A stretch of 64,000 nucleotides of DNA from Acetobacter oryzoeni (GCF_004014775.2 NZ_CP042808.1:2239001-2303000), one strand, 5' to 3'; counted from the first letter of the stretch, positions 44,375 to 53,904 are shown. The notes: generated by a model not told the origin, from the sequence alone. Made by a program: numbers and translations.

Positions 44375-45686
44375 TTTTTCCAAAACCTTGCGCGTCCTTC
44401 TTTCAGCAAGCACGGTCATTGGTGTCTGTGCCCTTGGCCAGACACCTGTGCATGCAGAAGATGCTGCTCCAGATCAGGCGGTGCTGGATCGTGGTGCCTA
44501 TATTGCCACTGCGTCAGATTGTATTGCCTGCCACACCAAACCCGGTTCGCAGCCTTTTGCTGGAGGCCTAAAAATTGCAACACCTATGGGTGATGTGATT
44601 TCCACCAACATCACGCCGGACCCAGACCACGGCATTGGCAAATACACAGAGCAGGACTTTGAACAGGCCGTACGCCACGGTGTGCGCAAAGATGGTGCTT
44701 ACCTGTACCCTGTTATGCCTTATGTTTCTTACGCAGGTATGACAGACCAAGATGTGCATGCACTTTATGTGTGGTTCATGCACAGCGTAAAACCAGTAGC
44801 CAGCGCCCCAGCAGAAACAACATTGGTGTTTCCTGCCAATATGCGTAGCGCAATGGCGGCATGGAACTTTGTAACCACCAAGGAAGAACCAGAAAGCGGG
44901 GATTCCAGCACATATAATCCGCTACGCCGGGGTAAGTATCTTACCAATGCGCTGGAACATTGCGGCACCTGCCATACCCCCCGTAACTTCATGCTAAGTG
45001 AAAAGCAGGACAGATATCTGGCCGGCACTTCTCTAGATGGATGGTATGCTCCCAACATTACCTCCAGCAAAACCGGCGGTATCGGCAACTGGAGCGAAGA
45101 CGATATTGTTGCCTACCTGAAAACAGGCCACGCCAATGGCCACGCGCAGGCAGCAGGCCCCATGGCAGAAGCCGTGGAACATAGCACTAGCCATCTGACA
45201 GATCAGGACCTGCACGCCATAGCCACTTATATTCATCAAGTGCCAGCTATGGATGATGATATGGAACATCAGGCACGAGATAGCTTTGGCAAAGCCACCG
45301 AAGCGCTGGACATCCGCCAGAGTGCCCCTACCCGCATTGATGATCTGACCGAGATGGATGGACAACACGCGTATGATGCCAACTGCGCAGCCTGCCACGG
45401 CCAGACTGGTATGGGCACGAAGGACCAATACGCACCTTCACTGTTCCACAACTCCACTGTGGGCAGCGCACGGCCAGACAATCTTATCATGACCATTCTG
45501 CACGGGGTGCAGCGTAAAACCGAAGCAGGCGATGTCTCTATGCCTGACTTTAGCGGGCATTCAGACGTGCAACGTTTGAGTGATGATGAGATTGCCAAGA
45601 TCGTGAATTATGTGATGGCAACCTTTGGCAGTGGAGACCCACACGTAACAGCAGATCAGGTTGCGCAGTTCCATAAAGACAAATAA
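44367..45686 (+). CDS. Triheme cytochrome c subunit of the dehydrogenase
   Basis: A 439-residue membrane-anchored cytochrome that passes electrons from the flavoprotein to ubiquinone. Three haem motifs are visible: CIACH (near 51), CGTCH (near 198) and CAACH (near 334). The N-terminal signal (LRVLLSASTVIGVCALG) ends near VHAE. The start overlaps the GMC gene by 8 bp, so the subunits are co-made. A perfect terminator follows. Confidence 0.93.
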   Translation: MPDFSKTLRVLLSASTVIGVCALGQTPVHAEDAAPDQAVLDRGAYIATASDCIACHTKPGSQPFAGGLKIATPMGDVISTNITPDPDHGIGKYTEQDFEQAVRHGVRKDGAYLYPVMPYVSYAGMTDQDVHALYVWFMHSVKPVASAPAETTLVFPANMRSAMAAWNFVTTKEEPESGDSSTYNPLRRGKYLTNALEHCGTCHTPRNFMLSEKQDRYLAGTSLDGWYAPNITSSKTGGIGNWSEDDIVAYLKTGHANGHAQAAGPMAEAVEHSTSHLTDQDLHAIATYIHQVPAMDDDMEHQARDSFGKATEALDIRQSAPTRIDDLTEMDGQHAYDANCAACHGQTGMGTKDQYAPSLFHNSTVGSARPDNLIMTILHGVQRKTEAGDVSMPDFSGHSDVQRLSDDEIAKIVNYVMATFGSGDPHVTADQVAQFHKDK

Positions 45687-45723
45687 CAGCCACCCCACAT
45701 ACAAGGTGGTTGCACCACACAAC

Positions 45724-45763
45724 AAAAAGGGCGGAGGGGTTTAAAACCCCTCCGCCCTTTTTA
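45724..45763. terminator. Bidirectional terminator after the dehydrogenase operon
   Basis: AAAAAGGGCGGAGGGGTTT (45724-45742) pairs with AAACCCCTCCGCCCTTTTT (45744-45762), a perfect 19-bp stem around a single A, flanked by A-run and T-run. It serves both the cytochrome gene and the convergent aldehyde dehydrogenase. Confidence 0.93.
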
Positions 45764-45791
45764 CATGATCTTCAGAACGAAGACTGAAACC

Positions 45792-47246
45792 TTAGAAAGA
45801 AGGCTTTTCATGAAGAGCAGATACCAAGCGTGTAATGGTATGTGCCTTTAGGGCTTCTGGCCCACCTTCCGTGCCATAGCCGGAATCTTTCATGCCACCA
45901 AACGGCACTTCCGGCACACCAATGCCATGATGATTAACGGCAACCATGCCGGCTTCCAGCTTTTCACCCAGCAAGCGTTCCGTGCGTTCACAACGTGTGT
46001 AAACATAAGCTGCCAAACCATATGGCAAACGGTTGGCTTCCGTTACTGCATCAGCCAGATCAGAATACTCATCCATAATGGCAATCGGGCCAAAAGGTTC
46101 TTCCTGCATCACCCGCATTTCTAGCGTTGGCTTCAACACCAACGTGGGTGGGAAGAAGCATCCTTCATTTGGCATGGAAATATCGGGCTGCCACAGCTCC
46201 GCACCTTTCTGGCGGGCATCAGCCACCAGTTCGGTCAATGCCTTCACACGGCGCTCATTCACCAATGGCCCCATGGTCACGCCTTCATCCAGACCATTGC
46301 CGATCTTAAGCGCGCTCATCTGAGCTTTGAATTTTTCAATAAATGGCGCTGCAATTTCCTTGTGTAAAAGGAAACGTGTGGGAGCAATGCACACCTGCCC
46401 GGCATTGCGAAACTTGGCTGCTGCCAGACGTTCGGCAGCAGCATCCAGATCTGCATCCGGGCACACAATAACCGGGCCGTGGCCACCGAGTTCCATGGTT
46501 ACTGGCTTCATCTGCGCACCAGCCAATGCTGCCAGATGCTTGCCTACAGGTGTAGAACCCGTGAAGGAAATCTTACGCACAACGGGGTGAGCAATCAGAT
46601 ACTCAGAAATTTCTGCTGGCACACCATACACCAGAGAAACTGCACCTGCCGGAATGCCGGCATCACAGAAGCACCGGATCAGCTCTGCCGGAGAAGCGGG
46701 CGTATCTTCCGGGGCCTTTACAATAACCCCACACCCTGCACCCAAAGCGGCGCCCAGCTTGCGGGCAATCTGGTTGATGGGGAAGTTCCACGGTGTAAAG
46801 GCAGCCACAACACCTACAGGGCGGTGCAACACGCGCTGTTCCACATAAGGCGCACGCGGTGGCACCAGTTCATCGTTCAGGCGGCGGCCTTCTTCACCGA
46901 AATATTCAATAACACCGGCAGCGCCCTGAATTTCGATAATTGCCTGAGCAAGAGGTTTGCCCTGTTCCTCACTCATAATACGGCCAATCTGCTCTGCCCG
47001 TTCACGCAGCAGATCTGCCGCCTTGCGCATAATCACAAAGCGATCCCACGCCGTAAGGTTACGCCATGCCTGGTAACCTACCTGCGCACCCGCAACCACT
47101 TTTTCTAGATCAGCCTTGGAAGCATGGGCTACCTGCCCAATAACCTGACCCGTAGCCGGATTGGTTACTGGAATGGTACGACCATCTGCCGCATCTTGCC
47201 ATTTCCCGGCCACCAACAGCTGCGTGCGTATTTCTTTTTCTGACAT
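45792..47246 (-). CDS. NAD(P)-dependent aldehyde dehydrogenase (GabD-like)
   Basis: A 484-residue cytosolic enzyme that oxidises aldehydes to acids. The cofactor and catalytic regions are clear: VVAAFTPWNFPINQIARKLG, FTGSTPVGKHL, the glutamate in TMELGGHGP, and the catalytic Cys in FRNAGQVCIAPTR near residue 287. EEPFGPIAIMDEY and GGMKDSGYGTEGG also match. Nearest types are succinate-semialdehyde and 2-oxoglutarate-semialdehyde dehydrogenases; the true substrate is unknown. It diverges from the MFS gene at 47446. Confidence 0.88.
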   Translation of the reverse strand: MSEKEIRTQLLVAGKWQDAADGRTIPVTNPATGQVIGQVAHASKADLEKVVAGAQVGYQAWRNLTAWDRFVIMRKAADLLRERAEQIGRIMSEEQGKPLAQAIIEIQGAAGVIEYFGEEGRRLNDELVPPRAPYVEQRVLHRPVGVVAAFTPWNFPINQIARKLGAALGAGCGVIVKAPEDTPASPAELIRCFCDAGIPAGAVSLVYGVPAEISEYLIAHPVVRKISFTGSTPVGKHLAALAGAQMKPVTMELGGHGPVIVCPDADLDAAAERLAAAKFRNAGQVCIAPTRFLLHKEIAAPFIEKFKAQMSALKIGNGLDEGVTMGPLVNERRVKALTELVADARQKGAELWQPDISMPNEGCFFPPTLVLKPTLEMRVMQEEPFGPIAIMDEYSDLADAVTEANRLPYGLAAYVYTRCERTERLLGEKLEAGMVAVNHHGIGVPEVPFGGMKDSGYGTEGGPEALKAHTITRLVSALHEKPSF

Positions 47247-47445
47247 CTACATCTCTCAAGCAGAACGGGCAGACATCCACCATGGAGCCTTTGTCCGGAT
47301 TTTTTTTGCTGACACCATTTTATGTACTGCCATGCAAGAAAAAAGAGGTCTATACACCCCAGCGCATAATGGCTTCCTGCCCGGCTCAGTTCCATCCGGC
47401 AGGGCTATTATCCCTCAAACCCTCAGTTGTATCAGTAGAAAGCCC

Positions 47446-48642
47446 ATGCTTTTCAAAACCCTGTCCGGTCAGACAATCATCGGGCTGTGCGCCTTGTTTG
47501 CTGCCACTTTTACGGCCATTACCAGCGAAGTTGCCCCCGTAGGGTTGCTGATAGATATGGCAAATTCCTTCCATATCACAGAAGGTAAAGCCGGTCTGGC
47601 AGTCAGTGCATATGCGCTGGTTGTGGCGCTGGCGGCGGTGCCGCTCACCATTCTTACAGCTAAAATCAACCGCAAGACACTCATGCTGTGGGCTCTGATT
47701 GGCTATATCGCGTCTAATCTCATTGCCGCTTTGGCGCCCACCTTTGCCATTTTGTGCTTAGGCCGTGCCGTGGGCGGGGCTGCCCATGCGCTTATGATGT
47801 CCATTGTTTCTGCTTATGCAGCGCATCTGGTTCCCCCTCGCATGACAGGACGCGCCATTTCCTTTGTATTTGGCGGCACATCTTTGGGGTCTGTTCTGGG
47901 GGTACCCGGCACTGCCGCTATTGGACAACTGGCAGGCTGGCGGGTTTCCATGATGGTGGTTACGGGGTTGGCCGCTATTCTCACCGTATGCATCGCGTTT
48001 TTTCTGCCCAAGGTCGAAGCATCTTCCAGTTCCGTGCATCTTCCTTCATTCCGTACACCAGGTGTTGCGCGGGTTTTTGCGGTGGTGATTGCCGTAAACA
48101 CGTTGTTCTTTCTGGGGCATAACCTTTTGTACACCTATGTTTCACCATTGCTGATGTCTCATGGGTTGCCAGAAAGCGCGCTGAGTATCGCCCTGTTGAT
48201 TACAGGTGGCGTGAGTATTCTTGGATTATGGGCTGCCGGACAGATGGTGGATTCCAGACCAGCACTCGGGTTGCTGGTAGCTGGCCTAATTACCGCGTGC
48301 GGTATGGGCTCGCTCTGCGGTTCTCTCCTTAGTGGGTGGAGCGCTGTTGCTGCTGTAGGCTTGTGGTGCGCAGGTTACGCCGCACTTATTCCGGTTATTA
48401 TGTCTGGTGCTATTCGCAGTCGCGCCACAACGGCTGATATTGCCGGTGCAGCCGTAAACGCCAGCAGCAATGTGGGTATTCTGTTCGGGTCTGCCGCTGG
48501 CGGCATGATTTTAAATACCGCCGGACTTTCCGTCCTGCCGCCCATGGCTGTTGGCATTGTTATAATGGCCACAGCATTAGGGCTATGCAGCCCCGTTGCC
48601 TTCCCCCGCGTGCTGCATGATCATTCAGAATCCGAAAGCTGA
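47446..48642 (+). CDS. MFS transporter (DHA1-type sugar/drug efflux)
   Basis: A 398-residue carrier with 12 hydrophobic segments. From ATG 47446 it starts MLFKTLSGQTIIGLCALF; ITSEVAPVGLLIDMA, the LTAKINRKTLMLW loop (motif A variant) and LGRAVGGAAHALMMS match the arabinose/AraJ-type and drug-export family. GGTSLGSVLGVPGTAAIGQLAGWR is the motif C antiporter signature (GxxxGPxxGG variant). Export of a sugar or sugar acid is likely; substrate unknown. The gene ends 14 bp before the convergent cobU. Confidence 0.83.
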   Translation: MLFKTLSGQTIIGLCALFAATFTAITSEVAPVGLLIDMANSFHITEGKAGLAVSAYALVVALAAVPLTILTAKINRKTLMLWALIGYIASNLIAALAPTFAILCLGRAVGGAAHALMMSIVSAYAAHLVPPRMTGRAISFVFGGTSLGSVLGVPGTAAIGQLAGWRVSMMVVTGLAAILTVCIAFFLPKVEASSSSVHLPSFRTPGVARVFAVVIAVNTLFFLGHNLLYTYVSPLLMSHGLPESALSIALLITGGVSILGLWAAGQMVDSRPALGLLVAGLITACGMGSLCGSLLSGWSAVAAVGLWCAGYAALIPVIMSGAIRSRATTADIAGAAVNASSNVGILFGSAAGGMILNTAGLSVLPPMAVGIVIMATALGLCSPVAFPRVLHDHSESES

Positions 48643-48656
48643 TAGGGAGCTAATGC

Positions 48657-49211
48657 CTATAAGGCTTTCCCCTTAAGCACTAATGGCAGCCCGGCTGCCA
48701 CAAACACAACCTGCCCTGCCTGCGCCGCTATTCGCTGGTGCAGGCGCCCTGCCTCATCCCTAAAGCGGCGGGCCAAAGCATTTTCTGGCACAATTCCCAG
48801 CCCCACTTCATTGCCTACAAGAATGGTGGGGGCTAAGCGCTCTGGCAACACTTCCAGCAGGCGGTGTGTTGCTTCCTCAATATTTTGGTCATCCAGCAAC
48901 ATGTTGGTCACCCACAAGGTCAGGCAATCCACCAATACAGGCAAATGCGCATAGGTTTTTAACACCCATGCAATGTCAAATGGCTCTTCAACCGTTTGCC
49001 ATCCCTGTTCTGTGCGGCTGGCCTTGTGGTGCTCAATCCGTTCCTGCATTTCTGCATCAAACGCTCGACCTGTTGCCAGATAGATCCAAGGAGATGGCAA
49101 GGCAGTTAGCATTGCTTCAGCTAAACCACTCTTTCCTGAACGGGCGCCCCCCAAAATCAGAACAGTGCCCTGCGTCCCTGTTTCTGTTGGATTGAGAGAT
49201 AGAACACTCAT
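48657..49211 (-). CDS. cobU: Adenosylcobinamide kinase / adenosylcobinamide-phosphate guanylyltransferase
   Basis: CobU (CobP) phosphorylates adenosylcobinamide and adds GMP to give AdoCbi-GDP, the activated corrin for CobS. The 184-residue protein has the P-loop ILGGARSGKSGLAE near residue 20, ATGRAFDAEMQERIEHHKASR with the GMP-accepting His, VDCLTLWVTNML, and NEVGLGIVPENALARRFRD. Divergent from cobT by 61 bp. Confidence 0.95.
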   Translation of the reverse strand: MSVLSLNPTETGTQGTVLILGGARSGKSGLAEAMLTALPSPWIYLATGRAFDAEMQERIEHHKASRTEQGWQTVEEPFDIAWVLKTYAHLPVLVDCLTLWVTNMLLDDQNIEEATHRLLEVLPERLAPTILVGNEVGLGIVPENALARRFRDEAGRLHQRIAAQAGQVVFVAAGLPLVLKGKAL

Positions 49212-49272
49212 GCTATATGCGCCTCACCATTTTTGTTTGCTTACATCCTTATAACATCACAAAATCAACGAT

Positions 49273-50322
49273 ATGCCAGCATCTCCTTCTTTTTCTAACG
49301 CGCCGCTCTGCCTTAGTTCCATGCAGGAACTCAGAAACCTATGTAGCAATTTACCGCAAGCAGATAAGGCTGCCCAAAACGCCATTGCACAGCGTGAGCT
49401 GCAGCTTACCAAGCCCGAAGGTAGCCTTGGCCGCCTTGAAGAACTGACAAGCTGGCTAGGTGGGTGGCAGCAACGTGCCACACCACAACTGGAAAATGTG
49501 CAGGTCTTGGTTTTTGCAGGCAACCACGGAGTAACGCGGCAAGGAATCTCTCCTTGGCCTTCTGATGTTACAGCTCAAATGGTCAGTAATTTCCGTAACG
49601 GAGGGGCTGCTATCAACCAGATCGCCAGAACGGTTGAGGCATCCTTGCACGTTATTCCTGTGCATGATCTGCAACCTACAGCAGATTTTACGCATGCAGC
49701 TGCCATGACAGAGCAGGATTTCTTGCAAGCTGTCACGCTTGGCTACAATGCTGTTCCATCTGACTGCGATCTACTGTGCCTGGGTGAAATGGGCATTGGA
49801 AACACCACAACCGCAGCAGCTTTGGCCGCAGCCTTATTTAAGGAAAGCGGCATTATCTGGGCCGGGCGCGGAACCGGTGCAGATGATGCAGGGTTAAAGC
49901 GCAAAGCAACTGTTATTGACGCAGCACTTACCCTGCATCAGCACGCATCTTCTGATCCATTGGAAACCGCACGTTGTGTTGGTGGATACGAACTGGCAGC
50001 CATATTGGGCGCCACATTGGCGGCCAGGCATAAAAACGTACCCGTGCTGCTAGATGGCTTTGTTTGTACGGCAGCCGCTGCACCTCTTGCGCGGTTACAT
50101 CCCGATGGACTGGCCCATACCTGCCTTTCGCACTGCGCTACCACAACAGGACAAACGCATCGCCTTGCCTCCTACCTTAAATTAGAACCTCTTTTGGGAT
50201 TAGGGCTCAGGTTGGGGGAAGGCTCAGGCGCTGCTCTCGCTGTTTCCATTTTACGTGCTGCACTCGCCTGCCACACAGGTATGGCTACTTTTGCAGAAGC
50301 CGCTGTAAGCCAGAAAACATGA
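49273..50322 (+). CDS. cobT: Nicotinate-nucleotide:DMB phosphoribosyltransferase
   Basis: CobT activates the lower ligand by making alpha-ribazole phosphate from DMB and NaMN. The 349-residue protein shows LTKPEGSLGRLEEL near 45, VFAGNHGVTRQGISPWP, GEMGIGNTTTAAALAAALF and LDGFVCTAAAAPLARL, plus LRLGEGSGAALAV with the catalytic Glu. It overlaps cobS by 4 bp. The first 16 residues are poorly conserved, and ATG 49321 could be the true start. Confidence 0.95.
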   Translation: MPASPSFSNAPLCLSSMQELRNLCSNLPQADKAAQNAIAQRELQLTKPEGSLGRLEELTSWLGGWQQRATPQLENVQVLVFAGNHGVTRQGISPWPSDVTAQMVSNFRNGGAAINQIARTVEASLHVIPVHDLQPTADFTHAAAMTEQDFLQAVTLGYNAVPSDCDLLCLGEMGIGNTTTAAALAAALFKESGIIWAGRGTGADDAGLKRKATVIDAALTLHQHASSDPLETARCVGGYELAAILGATLAARHKNVPVLLDGFVCTAAAAPLARLHPDGLAHTCLSHCATTTGQTHRLASYLKLEPLLGLGLRLGEGSGAALAVSILRAALACHTGMATFAEAAVSQKT

Positions 50323-51152
50323 CCTCTTCTGGCTCCCTTTCCATATTAGGTAGATTACGGTTGCATTTGGCCTGTGGGGTTGGGCTTCTTACCCGCATAC
50401 CTGTGAACTGGCTGTTACCTGCTGCTTACCAAAATAGTTCTGCTTCTTGGCCCTTGGCGCAATCTATCTGGTGCTGGCCTCTTGTTGGCATGGGCATTGG
50501 AGTATTTACCGGTGGACTGTCCGCAACATTACAACTGAGCCACATTCCGCCCCTTGCAGCAGCAGGCATAGCGTTAGGAGCGCAAGTTCTTATAACAGGC
50601 GGCTTACATGAAGATGGATTTGCCGATACCGCCGATAGTTCTGGTGGCATAACCCCTGAGCGCAAGCTGGAGATCATGCGTGATAGCCGCATTGGCAGTT
50701 ACGGGGTGCTGGCTTTGTGTTTGGCAATTTTGATACGCGCGGGCGTGCTTTCATCCATACATTCCATCGCGCTGGCTTGCCTAATATGTGGGCTTGCTGG
50801 ATGTTTGGCACGTGGCGCGTTTTTGGTTGTTACAAAAACAGTTCCACCGGCCCGGCCTGATGGTCTGGCACGATCGCTTTACCCCTTGCCACGCAACAAT
50901 CTAACAATCGCTATAGTGGGCTCAATCTGTCTTAGCACTTTGCTGACAGTATTTTTAATACCCGTCCCGCTTACAACGGCATATGTACTAACATTTATAG
51001 CACTTCCTCTTTTACTGGCTTTGGCTATCGCCTTACTGATAGCCCAATATGCAAAACGCAAACTTGGTGGCTATACAGGTGATATTCTAGGAGCCTGTGC
51101 TGTTATTACAGAATGTGTAATTATGACGGTATTATCAGCGCTTTTTTATTAA
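50319..51152 (+). CDS. cobS: Adenosylcobinamide-GDP ribazoletransferase (cobalamin synthase)
   Basis: CobS joins AdoCbi-GDP and alpha-ribazole (phosphate) at the inner membrane. The 277-residue protein has six to seven hydrophobic segments, WCWPLVGMGIGVFTG, the Asp-rich motif HEDGFADTADSSGG and GYTGDILGACAVITECVIM. The stop codon TAA overlaps the convergent cobC stop within TTAA. Confidence 0.95.
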   Translation: MTSSGSLSILGRLRLHLACGVGLLTRIPVNWLLPAAYQNSSASWPLAQSIWCWPLVGMGIGVFTGGLSATLQLSHIPPLAAAGIALGAQVLITGGLHEDGFADTADSSGGITPERKLEIMRDSRIGSYGVLALCLAILIRAGVLSSIHSIALACLICGLAGCLARGAFLVVTKTVPPARPDGLARSLYPLPRNNLTIAIVGSICLSTLLTVFLIPVPLTTAYVLTFIALPLLLALAIALLIAQYAKRKLGGYTGDILGACAVITECVIMTVLSALFY

Positions 51153-52267
51153 AGTGCACACCAATCCTGCAAAGCTTCTTCCAACCTGTGCCATTGCTGT
51201 TCGGATGCAGGCAAGCCCATGCGCAGCCACTGGGCATTGTACGGGAAAATCCGGGTTACAATTCCTTTCTGGCAAAGATGCTGCCATAAATCTGTGGCCT
51301 GTTCGCATTCTACCAGCTCAAACAAAACAGCTTGGCCTTTGTGATTTAATCCTGCTTTGGTCAGTAATTTTTTTAAACGAGAACTTGCAGTACGCAGTTT
51401 AATTGAAGCCTGCCTTAACCATTCTCTATCCTGCAGGGCTTGGCATCCAACTGACAACCCAATGGTGCTCACAGGCCATGATCCCAACAGATCCCGCGCA
51501 TATGCGGCTATGCTAGGTTGAGCCAACAAAAACCCCAGCCTAACCCCCGGCAACCCATATGTTTTGCCAAAAGAACGTAAAACAAGCAACGCAGGGTGCG
51601 GCAATGCAAACGCAACACTTTGGCCAGTAATATCTGCAAAAGCCTCATCCACCACCAACCAACTTCCCGCAGTCTGACAGGTATGAGCCAAATCAAGCAG
51701 ATGCGAAGCCTGTATCAAACGCCCATCAGGATTATTGGGGTTACATACAACGCAGACCGTATTCTTTTGCTGTGCTGCCAATTGTAGATCAGCAAAATCA
51801 GATACTTCTGAAACTGAAATGCCGTTCTGCTTCCATGCCTGCACATGCCCGGAATACGTTGGCCCCAATATGCAGGCCCGTTCTGCCTTCAACACCCTTG
51901 GCAACAAAGCAATCAGGCTCTGGCTTCCTCCACCAGCAACCACCATGCGGGCGTCAGAAACGCCATAAGCTGTAGCAGCAGCATGCTGTAACGCCGCTTC
52001 TTCTGCCTCTTCTGGTAATGTGTGCAAAGCAAATAGATCGGGCAATTTTGCTGGGTAAGCAAAGGGACTGATCCCTGTAGAAAGGTCTACAAATGGTTGC
52101 GGTGCATCTGCAAACATCTGCATAATTTTTTGCACTTGCCCGCCATGTACAGGGATATAGCTTGGTGCTGATGATGTTTTTGCAGGCGACACAGAAACTG
52201 CAGATGCCTGTTGCAGCGGATACCCCTTGCCTTCTTGCCGCTTTTCCCGCACGCCTGCATCTGCCAT
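51149..52267 (-). CDS. cobC: Threonine-phosphate decarboxylase (PLP enzyme)
   Basis: CobC (CobD of Salmonella) makes (R)-1-amino-2-propanol phosphate, the linker between corrin and nucleotide loop. The 372-residue aminotransferase-fold protein has DLSTGISPFAYP, VVAGGGSQSLIALLP, CNPNNPDGRL, the Asp in VVDEAFADI and the PLP lysine in LRSFGKTYGLPGVRLGF. A 40-residue N-terminal extension precedes the family's usual HGG start, so the ATG at 52267 is uncertain. If real, it shares CATG with the divergent cobD start. Confidence 0.9.
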   Translation of the reverse strand: MADAGVREKRQEGKGYPLQQASAVSVSPAKTSSAPSYIPVHGGQVQKIMQMFADAPQPFVDLSTGISPFAYPAKLPDLFALHTLPEEAEEAALQHAAATAYGVSDARMVVAGGGSQSLIALLPRVLKAERACILGPTYSGHVQAWKQNGISVSEVSDFADLQLAAQQKNTVCVVCNPNNPDGRLIQASHLLDLAHTCQTAGSWLVVDEAFADITGQSVAFALPHPALLVLRSFGKTYGLPGVRLGFLLAQPSIAAYARDLLGSWPVSTIGLSVGCQALQDREWLRQASIKLRTASSRLKKLLTKAGLNHKGQAVLFELVECEQATDLWQHLCQKGIVTRIFPYNAQWLRMGLPASEQQWHRLEEALQDWCAL

Positions 52268-53255
52268 GCTGCTTTATCCTTTTTCTACAACCCTACCCGT
52301 TGCCGCTATAGCTGCGGGGCTAGAAGCTTTATGCGGATATCCTGCACCGCTGTTTGCTACAATAAGCCACCCTGTTGTGTGGATTGGCTTCTTGATAAAC
52401 AGGCTGGAGCAGACGTTCAACCGGCCTGAATGGTCAGATACCGCACGCCGGATATCCGGTTTGTTCACGCTTTTGCTGCTTGTTGGTATTCCTGTCGGGC
52501 TGACGGTACTGATCCTCCATATTGGTTATATGCTTTTACCTGCAACTTTTATGCTTGGTGTGCAGGCTGTAGCCGCATGCACACTGGTGGCTCAGAAGTC
52601 TTTATGGGTGCATGTCAAAGCAGTTGCCACGGCACTTCAACACAATGGAGTGGAAGGCGGACGCAATGCGGTAAGCCAAATTGTGGGGCGCGATACATCT
52701 GTGCTGGATGAAACCGGCGTTGTGCGTGCAGCCTTGGAAAGTCTGGCAGAAAACTTTTCCGACGGCATTGTTGCCCCTTTATTGTGGACGGCATTACTCG
52801 GCTTGCCCGGAACTGTCTTTTATAAAGCCGTTAACACGGCAGACAGCATGATCGGCCACCTTAACCCTCGTTATGCAGCATTTGGCATGGCTGCTGCCAA
52901 AATGGATGATCTGATTAACCTGCCTGCTTCCCGCTTGGCCGCATTGTGTATTCTCCTTTCCAGCCCCCCAACACACTGGCGCACAATCTGGGCCGCCATT
53001 TGGCGAGATGCGAGCCGCCATCGCTCCCCCAATGCAGGATGGCCAGAAACAGCTCTAGCCACGGCTCTTGGCGTGAAATTTGGTGGCCCCCGCAATTATG
53101 CAGGCACCATAGTAGATGATGGGTGGATTGGAGAAGGCACCACAACTGCTACCCTGCATGATTTGGAACACGGCCTTACCCTTTACCGCAGAGCGTGTGG
53201 TATTCTGATAGGTGGGTTGCTGCTAGCCGCTATTGGCTGCATGATAAAGCCATGA
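52266..53255 (+). CDS. cobD: Adenosylcobinamide-phosphate synthase (CbiB/CobD)
   Basis: CobD attaches aminopropanol phosphate to adenosylcobyric acid at the inner membrane. From ATG 52266 the protein has 329 residues. HPVVWIGFLINRLEQ is near residue 37; GRDTSVLDETGVVRAALESLAENFSDGIVAPLLW and INLPASRLAAL follow, with RSPNAGWPETALATALGVKFGGPRNY near the end. It overlaps bluB by 4 bp (ATGA). Confidence 0.95.
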   Translation: MLLYPFSTTLPVAAIAAGLEALCGYPAPLFATISHPVVWIGFLINRLEQTFNRPEWSDTARRISGLFTLLLLVGIPVGLTVLILHIGYMLLPATFMLGVQAVAACTLVAQKSLWVHVKAVATALQHNGVEGGRNAVSQIVGRDTSVLDETGVVRAALESLAENFSDGIVAPLLWTALLGLPGTVFYKAVNTADSMIGHLNPRYAAFGMAAAKMDDLINLPASRLAALCILLSSPPTHWRTIWAAIWRDASRHRSPNAGWPETALATALGVKFGGPRNYAGTIVDDGWIGEGTTTATLHDLEHGLTLYRRACGILIGGLLLAAIGCMIKP

Positions 53256-53890
53256 CAGCACCTTTTTTCTCACCTTCTTTTCAGAACCAATTAGAGCAAC
53301 TGCTTATATGGCGGCGAGATGTAAGGCATTTTCGCACAACACCCCTCCCAACGCCCGTCCTGGATGAACTGCTGGAAACGGCTTGCTTGGCACCCTCAGT
53401 CGGGTTGAGTGAACCATGGCGCTTTGTGCTGGTAAATGATTCTCGCCGCCGCGATGCTATCCGCCAGAACTTTATGCGCAGCAATACGCAGGAGCTGGAA
53501 GGGCGCGAAGGAAAAGATGCGGAACGCTATGCTCGGCTAAAACTTGCCGGGTTGGATGATGCTCCCCACCATATTGCTGTATTTTGTGAAACCAACCCCA
53601 AACAGGGGCGTGGGCTCGGCCGGGCCACTATGCCGCAAACCACCACATGGTCTGCTGTTATGGCCATTCATACTTTTTGGTTGGCTGCCACTGCACGCAG
53701 TGTTGGGGTAGGATGGGTTTCCATTCTTAACCCGCAAGAAGCACATGCTGCTTTAAGTGTTGAACCTAATTGGCAGTTTCTAGCCTATCTATGTGTTGGC
53801 TTTCCTGAACAACATGCCAACACACCTGAACTGGAACGCCGCGGGTGGGAACAACGCAACCCAGCCCGAAGGCGGTGGATTCAACGTTAA
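53252..53890 (+). CDS. bluB: 5,6-dimethylbenzimidazole synthase BluB
   Basis: BluB cannibalises reduced FMN with O2 to form DMB, the lower ligand of cobalamin. The 212-residue nitroreductase-fold protein has LIWRRDVRHFRTTPLP near residue 18, ACLAPSVGLSEPWRFVLV, and GRATMPQTTTWSAVMAIHTFWLAATARSVGVGWVSIL. The ATGA overlap with cobD fixes the start at 53252. Its presence shows an aerobic, DMB-containing cobalamin. Confidence 0.95.
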   Translation: MTAPFFSPSFQNQLEQLLIWRRDVRHFRTTPLPTPVLDELLETACLAPSVGLSEPWRFVLVNDSRRRDAIRQNFMRSNTQELEGREGKDAERYARLKLAGLDDAPHHIAVFCETNPKQGRGLGRATMPQTTTWSAVMAIHTFWLAATARSVGVGWVSILNPQEAHAALSVEPNWQFLAYLCVGFPEQHANTPELERRGWEQRNPARRRWIQR

Positions 53891-53904
53891 GGCATGTCAT
53901 TTTA

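Noticed and set aside
46479..47108. A 209-codon open frame opposite the aldehyde dehydrogenase gene
   Set aside because: Antisense shadow with no family features; the sense gene has full catalytic motifs.
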